A DNA stretch of 64,000 nucleotides from Neptunicella sp048268085 (GTDB lineage: Bacteria; Pseudomonadota; Gammaproteobacteria; Enterobacterales; Alteromonadaceae): NCBI RefSeq assembly GCF_048268085.1, contig NZ_JBLWWF010000002.1, positions 1-64,000 of the forward strand, in the 5' to 3' direction. The notes beneath the pieces were generated by a model that worked only from the letters and a program-made list of their open reading frames with translations, was not told the DNA's origin and made no database searches. Below are positions 35,406 to 43,280 of this stretch, piece after piece. Within the stretch, counting starts at the first letter, position 1; each line of letters starts with the position of its first letter. Both the position numbers and the translations under genes were made by a program.

Positions 35406-37208
35406 ATGCGACCTTCAAAACTCACTACTGAACATGACGGCCCAATTAACTGGCACGTACTCACTAAATTGTGGCCCTATATGCTCGAATTTAAAGGGCG
35501 AATTGTTCTAGCACTGTTATGTCTTGTCGCGGCCAAATTAGCCAGTGTCGGTTTACCATTTATTCTTAAATATATTGTTGATGATTTAGACGTAAAAAGT
35601 GACGGTAATGTGCTCACATTCATTCCCATTGCTCTGATTCTAGCCTATGGGGTGGTGCGTTTAGCTAACGTTTTAATGGGCGAAATCCGCGATACGTTGT
35701 TTGGGCGGGTAACCGAGCGGGCCATGCGACGAATTGGTCTGCAAGTTTTTGAACATTTACATAAACTGGAACTGGACTTTCATCTCAGTCGCCAAACCGG
35801 GGGATTATCACGAGATATAGAACGCGGCACATCCGGGATCGGCTTTTTAATGCGTTTTATGGTGTTCAATATCGTGCCGACATTGCTGGAAATAGGCATG
35901 GTAGCCGGCATACTGTTTTATCATTACGGTATTGGTTTTGGCGTTATCATTTTATTATCGGTTATTTGCTATGTTGCCTACTCAATAAAAGCCACCGATT
36001 GGCGTACCCGTTACGTTCGGGAAATGAATAAAGCCGATTCCAGCACTAACACTCGTGCGATTGATAGTTTACTCAATTTTGAAACCGTTAAATATTTTAA
36101 TAATGAACAATACGAAGCGGATTTATACGACACTAATTTAGCCGAATGGGAACAGGCGCGTCGCAAAAACCGTTTATCACTGTTTACCTTAAACGGTGGC
36201 CAGGCTTTTATTATTGCCGCGGCCATGACAGCGATGATGGGCTTAGCCGCCCAACAAGTGACTCAAGGCCACATGACCCTCGGTGACTTTGTCTTGATCA
36301 ACGCCTTTACCATGCAAATTTTTATGCCACTGAATTTTTTAGGCTTTGTTTATCGCGAAATCCGCAGCTCGCTGGCCAACATTGAAAACCTGTTTACCTT
36401 GCTGGAAAAACAACCTCAAATTACCGATAGTAATGCTGCCCATGAATTAACGGTTTCTCAAGGCGAGATAGAGTTTGCTCAAGTCGGTTTCCAATATCAT
36501 TCCGATCGACCTATTTTACAGGATTTAAGTTTCACCATTTTGCCTGGGCAAAAAGTCGCGATTGTCGGTGAAAGTGGTGCAGGTAAATCAACCATCATTA
36601 AATTATTATTTCGTTTTTATGATGTAAATCAAGGCGCCATTCTGATTGACGGACAAGCCATCAGTGACGTAACACAAGCGTCATTGCGCCAAAATATCGC
36701 CATCGTGCCACAAGATACGGTGTTATTTAACGATAGTATTTTTGCCAATATTCAATATGGCCGCCCTTCAGCTTCACAGGATGAAGTCGAAAAAGCCATT
36801 GATTTAGCGCATCTACGTCATTTTATTGAGTCACTGCCGCAAGGCAAACAAACGCAGGTGGGTGAACGCGGTTTAAAACTGTCCGGTGGCGAAAAACAGC
36901 GGGTGGCCATTGCCCGAGCCATTCTTAAAGGTTCACGAATATTACTGTTTGACGAAGCGACCTCGTCACTCGATAGCCATGCTGAACAAGCCATATTATC
37001 TGCAATACGGGAAGTTTCCCAAGGCCATACCAGTCTGATTATTGCCCATCGATTATCAACCATAGTCGATGCAGATAATATTTTAGTCATATCACAGGGG
37101 CGCGTCACCGAGCAAGGTAACCATCACCAATTACTCGCACAAAATGGTTTATATAAAGCACTGTGGCTGAGTCAACAAAAGCAGACAGAGAAACAACATG
37201 CAGAATAG
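35406..37208 (+). CDS. Atm1/HlyB-type ABC exporter, fused permease and ATPase
   Basis: A 600-residue half-transporter. An N-terminal membrane domain of about six helices (30-320) is followed by the ATPase: Walker A GESGAGKST at 388-396, signature LSGGEKQRVAIARA, Walker B ILLFDEATSSLD and the switch His in IAHRLSTI. FETVKYFNNEQYEADLYD matches the glutathione-binding region of Atm1-type exporters, which carry glutathione or sulfur-containing compounds linked to Fe-S metabolism. It overlaps the small DUF3820 gene by 11 bp. The start has a weak ribosome site. Confidence 0.9.
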   Translation: MRPSKLTTEHDGPINWHVLTKLWPYMLEFKGRIVLALLCLVAAKLASVGLPFILKYIVDDLDVKSDGNVLTFIPIALILAYGVVRLANVLMGEIRDTLFGRVTERAMRRIGLQVFEHLHKLELDFHLSRQTGGLSRDIERGTSGIGFLMRFMVFNIVPTLLEIGMVAGILFYHYGIGFGVIILLSVICYVAYSIKATDWRTRYVREMNKADSSTNTRAIDSLLNFETVKYFNNEQYEADLYDTNLAEWEQARRKNRLSLFTLNGGQAFIIAAAMTAMMGLAAQQVTQGHMTLGDFVLINAFTMQIFMPLNFLGFVYREIRSSLANIENLFTLLEKQPQITDSNAAHELTVSQGEIEFAQVGFQYHSDRPILQDLSFTILPGQKVAIVGESGAGKSTIIKLLFRFYDVNQGAILIDGQAISDVTQASLRQNIAIVPQDTVLFNDSIFANIQYGRPSASQDEVEKAIDLAHLRHFIESLPQGKQTQVGERGLKLSGGEKQRVAIARAILKGSRILLFDEATSSLDSHAEQAILSAIREVSQGHTSLIIAHRLSTIVDADNILVISQGRVTEQGNHHQLLAQNGLYKALWLSQQKQTEKQHAE

Positions 37209-37425
37209 TCAGGCGATGTTAGAAGCCATTAACCAAACCATGCCGTTTGGAAAATATGCAGGTCGAAAATTACTGGAATTACCCGAACCCTATTTAGTCT
37301 GGTTTGCCGGTAAAGGATTCCCTGACGGGAAACTGGGCCAACAATTGGCCTTGATACACGAAATAAAAGTAAATGGCCTTGAAGCAATGCTACAACCCCT
37401 GTTGCGCGATCACCACAAAAAGTAA
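37198..37425 (+). CDS. DUF3820 family protein
   Basis: A 75-residue cytoplasmic protein matching DUF3820 (TMPFGKYAGRKLLELPEPYL, then FAGKGFPDGKLGQQL). The family is small and uncharacterised; some members are called putative quorum-sensing-regulated factors. It overlaps the end of the ABC exporter gene, implying cotranscription. It converges with the desaturase gene, with 7 bp between stop codons. Confidence 0.85.
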   Translation: MQNSQAMLEAINQTMPFGKYAGRKLLELPEPYLVWFAGKGFPDGKLGQQLALIHEIKVNGLEAMLQPLLRDHHKK

Positions 37426-37432
37426 CCTGTCT

Positions 37433-38449
37433 CTATCCCGGACTGTTTAACCAACGATTCGCTGTTGTAAAAGTGGTTAAATCGTTATGACGTACGCCCT
37501 GCTCCCGCATGACTTTATGCGCCTTACGGGCAACCATTTGGCGTAAATAAAATGGCTGGTTAACCACGAAATGGTGAATTGAATGGGTACTGCCAAAATT
37601 AAAGCAAAACAACTGAAATGGCATAAAGTACCAGCGATCAAGAATTTGAGTCTGCTGAATCAGACCATTAACGTTACCGTAATAATGCATATTGGAGGTA
37701 ATAAAGTTTAAGCAGCCCGAGCGAATAAAGTTGGGGGCAATCAATACCACCACAATAAAATTTATAACGCTCATTAGTGTCATTAACCAGGACGGATAAT
37801 GGCCTCCCACCAGCCAATCAAAACCATGAAATAGCAGAAACAGGTACCAGCACGAAAAATACAAGGTCGCTAACGGAAAGGTAGACCGCAGCACCTCGGA
37901 TACCGAAAAATTATCCAGTTCCCTGCGCAACACCGAGCGACGCAGCAGTACCCCCAACAAACCATCAAACATAACCACATAACGGCTAAAACCCTGTTTA
38001 ATACCATTGCCCACCAAACGTTCTTCCATGTCTTTACTGGTACCCGACACTTTATGATGTAACAGATGCATATCGCGACGATACCAGGGATTAACCGTAT
38101 TAGGACGCATTAACCAGCTGATCAACATCATTAAATGATAGATCACAGCGTTTTCACGAAAATACAGTCGATGGATCAAATCATGCTCGATTTCATGGGA
38201 AAGAGATGCAAACAGTGCTGCAGCGATAATACAGACCCACGCAGGAATACTGCCTAAATAATACAGGTAACCACTGGTGAGCATGCCTGCCAGCGCGAAC
38301 AATAAAATAAACAGGCCAATCCCGTTTTGATATTTCAAGATGGCAAAACGCGTTCTTAAACGCTGCTCTTCATGACGAACAGCTTGAGTAATGAGCCTGA
38401 TTTGTTGCTGTGTGGATAATGAATTTAATGAATGTTCTGCTTCCAACAC
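37433..38449 (-). CDS. Membrane fatty acid desaturase family protein
   Basis: A 338-residue integral membrane di-iron protein. Three histidine boxes are visible: HEIEHDLIH, HLLHHKVSG and HSIHHFVVNQ. Several hydrophobic segments surround them, as in acyl-lipid desaturases and hydroxylases. I choose the GTG at 38449 because GGGGAG lies 5 nt before it; a GTG two codons upstream overlaps that site. It may introduce double bonds for membrane fluidity in a cold marine setting, but hydroxylase or ketolase activity cannot be excluded. Confidence 0.85.
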   Translation of the reverse strand: MLEAEHSLNSLSTQQQIRLITQAVRHEEQRLRTRFAILKYQNGIGLFILLFALAGMLTSGYLYYLGSIPAWVCIIAAALFASLSHEIEHDLIHRLYFRENAVIYHLMMLISWLMRPNTVNPWYRRDMHLLHHKVSGTSKDMEERLVGNGIKQGFSRYVVMFDGLLGVLLRRSVLRRELDNFSVSEVLRSTFPLATLYFSCWYLFLLFHGFDWLVGGHYPSWLMTLMSVINFIVVVLIAPNFIRSGCLNFITSNMHYYGNVNGLIQQTQILDRWYFMPFQLFCFNFGSTHSIHHFVVNQPFYLRQMVARKAHKVMREQGVRHNDLTTFTTANRWLNSPG

Positions 38450-38628
38450 CAGCACTCCCCAAAAGCCAATATAACGCTGTAACTAGCCTAACAAAATTGA
38501 CACTAAAAGGCTTATACAACCGAACAAATAAATATTTATAGCAACGGGAATCTTACGAGGAATAGATAAAATAACTGACGTGATAAGGTAGTGATATTTT
38601 GAGCGGTAACTAAACAATACATCGGAAT

Positions 38629-38705
<77 letters not shown>

Positions 38706-38951
38706 TCCGATTCGAGCGGCAAGATATAGGGTGTCGTTCAATCATGCAAGTAAAGTTTTGCAAATCGGGTTTGATTGCCGATAAATACAGCAATTGGACG
38801 CTAAAGTGGAGATATATTCATCAATTTGGACATCCACGATGTTAATGGAATCAATCCGTCTGTTTTAGCTCTCGCTGAACACGCCATTTTAAGGTAGTTT
38901 GGTATATAGTCTGTCAATCACGCATGAATCTTTGCTTTATTAGGTCTTTGC

Positions 38952-40466
38952 ATGTCCAAACGTTTGTTGAACTATCTGCTACATTCAATTTTATGCTGCA
39001 CGTTTTTAGTGAGTCTTTCATCCCTAGCAGCAACCGAAAAAGCAACCATTGTTTTCACCGGTAACATGCCTGAAATTTCAGTGCCAAATATAGGCGGATA
39101 CGCTGAACTTGGAACATTATTAAAGCAAGCCCGCCAACATAATTCCGATACATTTTTTCTATTCAGTGGCGCTAGCCTGGGCCCCAGTGGTTTGTCTACT
39201 TTAGATAAAGGCTCACACATCATTGATTTATTAAACACCCTTGAACCTGATGCGATGGCGGTTTCTAAAAGAGAATTCAGTTATTTCGAAGATGAGTTGT
39301 CACTACGTGCCTTTGAAGCGGCCTTTCCTTTAGTCGCCAGTAATATTTTTGATCCCTTAACCAAGGGAAATTTAGATGGGTTGGTTGGCAGCGCGATTAT
39401 CGACAAAAATAATTACCGATTAGGTATTTTGTCTGTTGTGGATATATCCGTCATCGAGGAATATGCGGTCAAACGTTTGCAAATTATCGATCCGGAAAAA
39501 GCCATTAGACAACAAGCCTCACTTTTACGTCAACAGGGTGCGGATATTGTTGTACTAATATACTCCGTTGACTTCCCCGGTGTTAAACAATTACTGAATC
39601 AGAAGATTGTTGATTTAATCTTACACAAAGATAATTACGTCAATGCTGAAACCAATAGTCCTGCGACCACGTTACCCAATGAGGTTTTCATTACTGAACC
39701 CGGAGTCGCGGCGGTTGTTAATTTAACCTGGCAAAGCAATAAACACGAATCACTAACAATTCAGTGGCAGAAACATTATTTAAAGGACTACCCACAAGAA
39801 CCGCAGATAACAGAACAAATTTCCGGTTATACAGGACGGCTTAATCGTTTGTTGGCTGAGCCTATCGGTCAGTCACAAATCCCGATTGACACCCGGCGTC
39901 TGCAAATCCGCACCGCAGAAAATGCTTTTGCCAATTATATTGTCGATAGTATTAAACAATACAGCGGTGCAGACATTGCCGTACTTAATAGCGGAGCGAT
40001 TAGAGGTGAGAAACGTTTTCCGGCCAATTATGTGCTAACCCGTAAAGATATTAGTGATGTTCTGCCCTATCGTTCGAGTGTCGTTATGCTTGATGTGAGT
40101 GGCCAGCAAATTCTGGATGCGTTAGAGAATGGTCTAAGTATCGTGGAACAAGTCAAAGGCCGTTATTTACAAGTATCAGGTGTAAAAATTGTGTATAATT
40201 CAGCAAATAAACCGGGACATAGAGTGATCAAGGTACAAATTAATAACCAGCCCTTGGTCACCAATAAACAATATACATTAGCCACAACAGACTATGTAGC
40301 AGCAGGGGGAGATGGTTATTCAATGTTATCCAGCAGTCATAAAATCCTCCAGTCAAACCAGGCTGCGCGCTCCTTATCTGATATTGTGATTAATCAGATT
40401 GTGCAAGACAAAATCATCTCGCCTGTAATTGAGTCTCGCTTAGTTGATCAAGCGCCACAAAACTAA
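38952..40466 (+). CDS. Secreted 5'-nucleotidase-like protein with degenerate metal site
   Basis: A 504-residue exported protein (signal peptide 1-27, ending SLAA; AGG before the ATG). It has the UshA/5'-nucleotidase layout: N-terminal metallophosphatase domain, then the C-terminal substrate-binding domain (RTAENAFANYIVDSI, LNSGAIRGEKRFPA, PYRSSVVMLDVSG, TTDYVAAGGDGYSML). The N-terminal metal ligands are gone: the D-x-H motif reads GNM (37-39), the GD motif GAS (73-75), GNHE reads SKRE (105-108), and the later GHxH reads LHKD (224-227). It is therefore unlikely to be an active nucleotidase, though the nucleoside pocket may still bind. The stop is 7 bp before a GGDEF gene, suggesting a periplasmic sensing partner. 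Confidence 0.88.
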   Translation: MSKRLLNYLLHSILCCTFLVSLSSLAATEKATIVFTGNMPEISVPNIGGYAELGTLLKQARQHNSDTFFLFSGASLGPSGLSTLDKGSHIIDLLNTLEPDAMAVSKREFSYFEDELSLRAFEAAFPLVASNIFDPLTKGNLDGLVGSAIIDKNNYRLGILSVVDISVIEEYAVKRLQIIDPEKAIRQQASLLRQQGADIVVLIYSVDFPGVKQLLNQKIVDLILHKDNYVNAETNSPATTLPNEVFITEPGVAAVVNLTWQSNKHESLTIQWQKHYLKDYPQEPQITEQISGYTGRLNRLLAEPIGQSQIPIDTRRLQIRTAENAFANYIVDSIKQYSGADIAVLNSGAIRGEKRFPANYVLTRKDISDVLPYRSSVVMLDVSGQQILDALENGLSIVEQVKGRYLQVSGVKIVYNSANKPGHRVIKVQINNQPLVTNKQYTLATTDYVAAGGDGYSMLSSSHKILQSNQAARSLSDIVINQIVQDKIISPVIESRLVDQAPQN

Positions 40467-40473
40467 GGTTCTC

Positions 40474-42165
40474 ATGGAGGAAAAACGCACCCCATCATCT
40501 TATTTGTTAGAGAATCCAAAGAAGCGCTCTTTATCCCTCAACACGTTTTTCACTTTTATATTAATCAGTGCCCTACTCCTGCTAAGTGCAGTTGCTTCAC
40601 TGGTTTACTATCGATTAACTGAATTCCAAATGATTTTGGATGATATTACGGATAAATCGATTCCGGCATTAGTGCATAGTAATAAGGTAAACAGTCAGGT
40701 AAGTTCTTTAACCTATTTAATTGAAGGGCTCACGCAAGCTTCCAGCCAGGCATCACGCCGAATTGCGGAGCAAGACATTGATAACAATGTCAAAGATATT
40801 TTAACGCTCATCGACAATAGTGAAAAAGATGATTATTTAGCGATCCATATTGAATCAATTGCCACGGAATTAGATGATTTAAACCAGCTTATAAAGCAAA
40901 AACTACAATTTGAAACCCAGATTACCCAGCAAAAACTAATCATGTATCAACTCTATAAAGAGGTGATGCAATATATGCTAAATAATGACGATAAAAACGC
41001 GCAAACACCTGCGACTTATCTATGGACCATTGAACTCGCCGATGTGGTAACCACCTCTTCTGAAGCGATTACGCTTACCAGAATGAATCAGATAAGACAG
41101 ATTTCCAGCAAAGTACATGCATTACTTGCTAGCCAACAACAAAAAATTGGCCAGTTACCTATTTTGTCCCAATCCCGCGCCAACGAAACCATCGTGCAAT
41201 TGCGCGAAGTGTTACTCGGTGAACAAGGTTTGATAACCATGCGGATGGAACAGTTGAAAATCACCGGAAGAGCAATTGGCAGAGGCCATTTTGTGCGAAA
41301 TCTGGTTAATGATTTGTCCAACCTGGTTGAATACCAGTCGGCCAAGCTCAACGATGCGATTCAGCACGAAACCCAACAAACCAACCAGCAGGTCAAACAA
41401 CAAATTCGCTTGATGGGACTGATGTCTCTGCTTGCTGGCGTGTTTTTACTTGCCATAATGTTTCTTATCCGCCAACGAGTAGTGAAACGGCTTGAAATAC
41501 TCAATAAAAAAGTACGTGGACGCATCTCAGGAGGAAATGAAGCCTTATTTATTCAAGGTAATGATGAAATTACCGATATCGCCCGCTCCTTTAATTATGT
41601 TGTCGATACCATTGAACAACAAAAACAAAAACTACAAGAGTTATCCTTAACCGACAGCCTAACCGGCATTGCCAATCGACGTGCGCTCGATCAACGATTA
41701 TCAAATAGTCTGCAATCAGCCCTTCGTCACCAGTGGCCTTTATCGGTTTTATTGTTAGATGTCGATTATTTTAAAGCCTATAACGATAACTATGGCCATG
41801 CTAAAGGCGACAAATGTCTAAAAGAAATTGCCTATGTGCTTTCCAGTAATAAACGCAGAAATGAAGATTTCGTGGCCCGTTATGGTGGCGAGGAATTTAT
41901 CTATTTGTTACCACAAAGCGACGAACAAGGCGCAATTCACATTGCTGAGTTAATATTAACTGCCATTATTGAACAGAAAATCCCCCACCTCTTCAGTGAG
42001 GCCGCACCCTATGTCACCGTCAGTATTGGGATAGCGACATTTTCACCTGAGCAGCCAATTAGCGCTGAACAATTACTTAAAAACGCTGATCTAGCCTTAT
42101 ATCAAGCGAAAAGTCAGGGAAGAAATCAATTTTTCTGCTTTAGCCCACAAACGAGTCTGGAGTGA
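40474..42165 (+). CDS. Membrane diguanylate cyclase (GGDEF)
   Basis: A 563-residue inner-membrane protein predicted to make cyclic di-GMP. The start is the ATG at 40474, after AAGG. One transmembrane segment at about 25-46 and another near 315-335 bracket a helical periplasmic sensor of about 265 residues. A HAMP-like linker and coiled coil lead into the GGDEF domain. The active site is GGEEF (471-475), and the inhibitory RxxD site is present (RNED, five residues before it). There is no EAL domain. It lies 7 bp after the nucleotidase-like gene, so the two are probably cotranscribed and may work together. Confidence 0.92.
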   Translation: MEEKRTPSSYLLENPKKRSLSLNTFFTFILISALLLLSAVASLVYYRLTEFQMILDDITDKSIPALVHSNKVNSQVSSLTYLIEGLTQASSQASRRIAEQDIDNNVKDILTLIDNSEKDDYLAIHIESIATELDDLNQLIKQKLQFETQITQQKLIMYQLYKEVMQYMLNNDDKNAQTPATYLWTIELADVVTTSSEAITLTRMNQIRQISSKVHALLASQQQKIGQLPILSQSRANETIVQLREVLLGEQGLITMRMEQLKITGRAIGRGHFVRNLVNDLSNLVEYQSAKLNDAIQHETQQTNQQVKQQIRLMGLMSLLAGVFLLAIMFLIRQRVVKRLEILNKKVRGRISGGNEALFIQGNDEITDIARSFNYVVDTIEQQKQKLQELSLTDSLTGIANRRALDQRLSNSLQSALRHQWPLSVLLLDVDYFKAYNDNYGHAKGDKCLKEIAYVLSSNKRRNEDFVARYGGEEFIYLLPQSDEQGAIHIAELILTAIIEQKIPHLFSEAAPYVTVSIGIATFSPEQPISAEQLLKNADLALYQAKSQGRNQFFCFSPQTSLE

Positions 42166-42200
42166 AATTTCCTTCCTGTATCAGCTAAATCAGTTAACGT

Positions 42201-42226
42201 TGTCACCCGTTGAAAAACAGGTGACA
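42201..42226. terminator. Hairpin between convergent genes
   Basis: TGTCACC and GGTGACA pair perfectly around a 12-nt loop between the GGDEF stop and the deacetylase stop. No T-run on either side; it may serve both transcripts weakly. Confidence 0.4.
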
Positions 42227-42242
42227 GGTTCAGGCTCGATCA

Positions 42243-43055
42243 TTATTTAGTCTGTTGTTTAGCCATATAGCGACTGATATTTATAAAACTGTCCACCCAA
42301 TAAATATCCTTATGCGCAGCTAAATAAGCGAGTAATTCGTTATGGGCTTGCACCGAAACCATAAGATGATCCCCACCGACGCCATGAAAAGTATAACTAC
42401 CCAGCGTGCCCATTTCAGCGGCTCGCTTGGCAAAGTCGATCAGTTCTTTACCGCTATTGCCAGTTGGCGCCCAAACTCGGGTCTGCTTTACATCCAACTC
42501 TGTGGCTGGCTGAGGTTGATCACCAAACATTGACTTAATTCCCACAAACTCAGACTTAATCTGGTTAACATAATCTTCGCCACCCGCCTTTAAATCACCG
42601 CAAGGAGTCGTAAATGTTCGGTCGTTTTTTCCATCGATGGCATGTAAAAATGTATTAGCCAATTTCACTTCTGATACCATTTGGCTCACGCTGTATCGAT
42701 CCAGATCAGCATCCTCGGTTACCCACTCCCGTCCAGGTAACGATGCCCGACATGGGTGATAAAGACTGTGATTACCCAATTCATGGCCTTGTGCTGCAAT
42801 GGCCCGCCATTCATCAAAACGGTTATTAATCACCGGCGAGGCTAATTTCACATAAAACGAACCTTTAAAACCATATTTATTCAGTGCCGGTACCACATTA
42901 TCCAGTTGGCTATCTAGTGCATCATCATAAGCCAGACTAATCGCGGCTTTAGCACCATTAGGCCAGTGAATTGGTTGTGCAGCCAAGGCCAGATTGGTTA
43001 TCGATGTAATACTCAATAACACCCCGGCAATTGCAAATTTAAAATAATGATTCAT
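42243..43055 (-). CDS. Secreted polysaccharide deacetylase family protein
   Basis: A 270-residue exported protein (signal peptide ending LALA; GAGGTAAG before the ATG). The NodB/CE4 fold is indicated by ISLAYDDALDSQLD (motif 1; canonical TFDDG) with the two acidic residues kept, and by GHELGNHSLYHPC (motif 2, H-x3-H type metal ligands). Substrate could be acetylated xylan, chitin or a non-carbohydrate amide; family members vary. It is divergent from the GH3 gene across a region with a LacI-type operator. Confidence 0.85.
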   Translation of the reverse strand: MNHYFKFAIAGVLLSITSITNLALAAQPIHWPNGAKAAISLAYDDALDSQLDNVVPALNKYGFKGSFYVKLASPVINNRFDEWRAIAAQGHELGNHSLYHPCRASLPGREWVTEDADLDRYSVSQMVSEVKLANTFLHAIDGKNDRTFTTPCGDLKAGGEDYVNQIKSEFVGIKSMFGDQPQPATELDVKQTRVWAPTGNSGKELIDFAKRAAEMGTLGSYTFHGVGGDHLMVSVQAHNELLAYLAAHKDIYWVDSFINISRYMAKQQTK

Positions 43056-43169
43056 TTCTTACCTCATGTTTATTTTGAGTTAATTGTTTAACGTAGATGT
43101 GCGCATCCCACTATTACGATTTCAGCCCAGAGCCTAAAAAAATATCGTGTTTGAATAAAAAAACTGTAA

Positions 43170-43185
43170 ATGTAAGCGCTTACAT
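43170..43185. promoter_or_regulatory. LacI-family type operator
   Basis: A perfect 16-bp palindrome, ATGTAAGCGCTTACAT, with the central CG and half-site pattern usual for LacI-family sugar repressors. It lies between divergent deacetylase and GH3 genes, 96 bp before the GH3 start. No LacI-type gene is in the window. Confidence 0.75.
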
Positions 43186-43280
43186 AATAAGATACACAAT
43201 TAACACCCCATCAACAAGATTGAAACAAACTGTAAAACACTGCACTAAGGCAGTGTATTGAAATACTGGATATAAACTGA

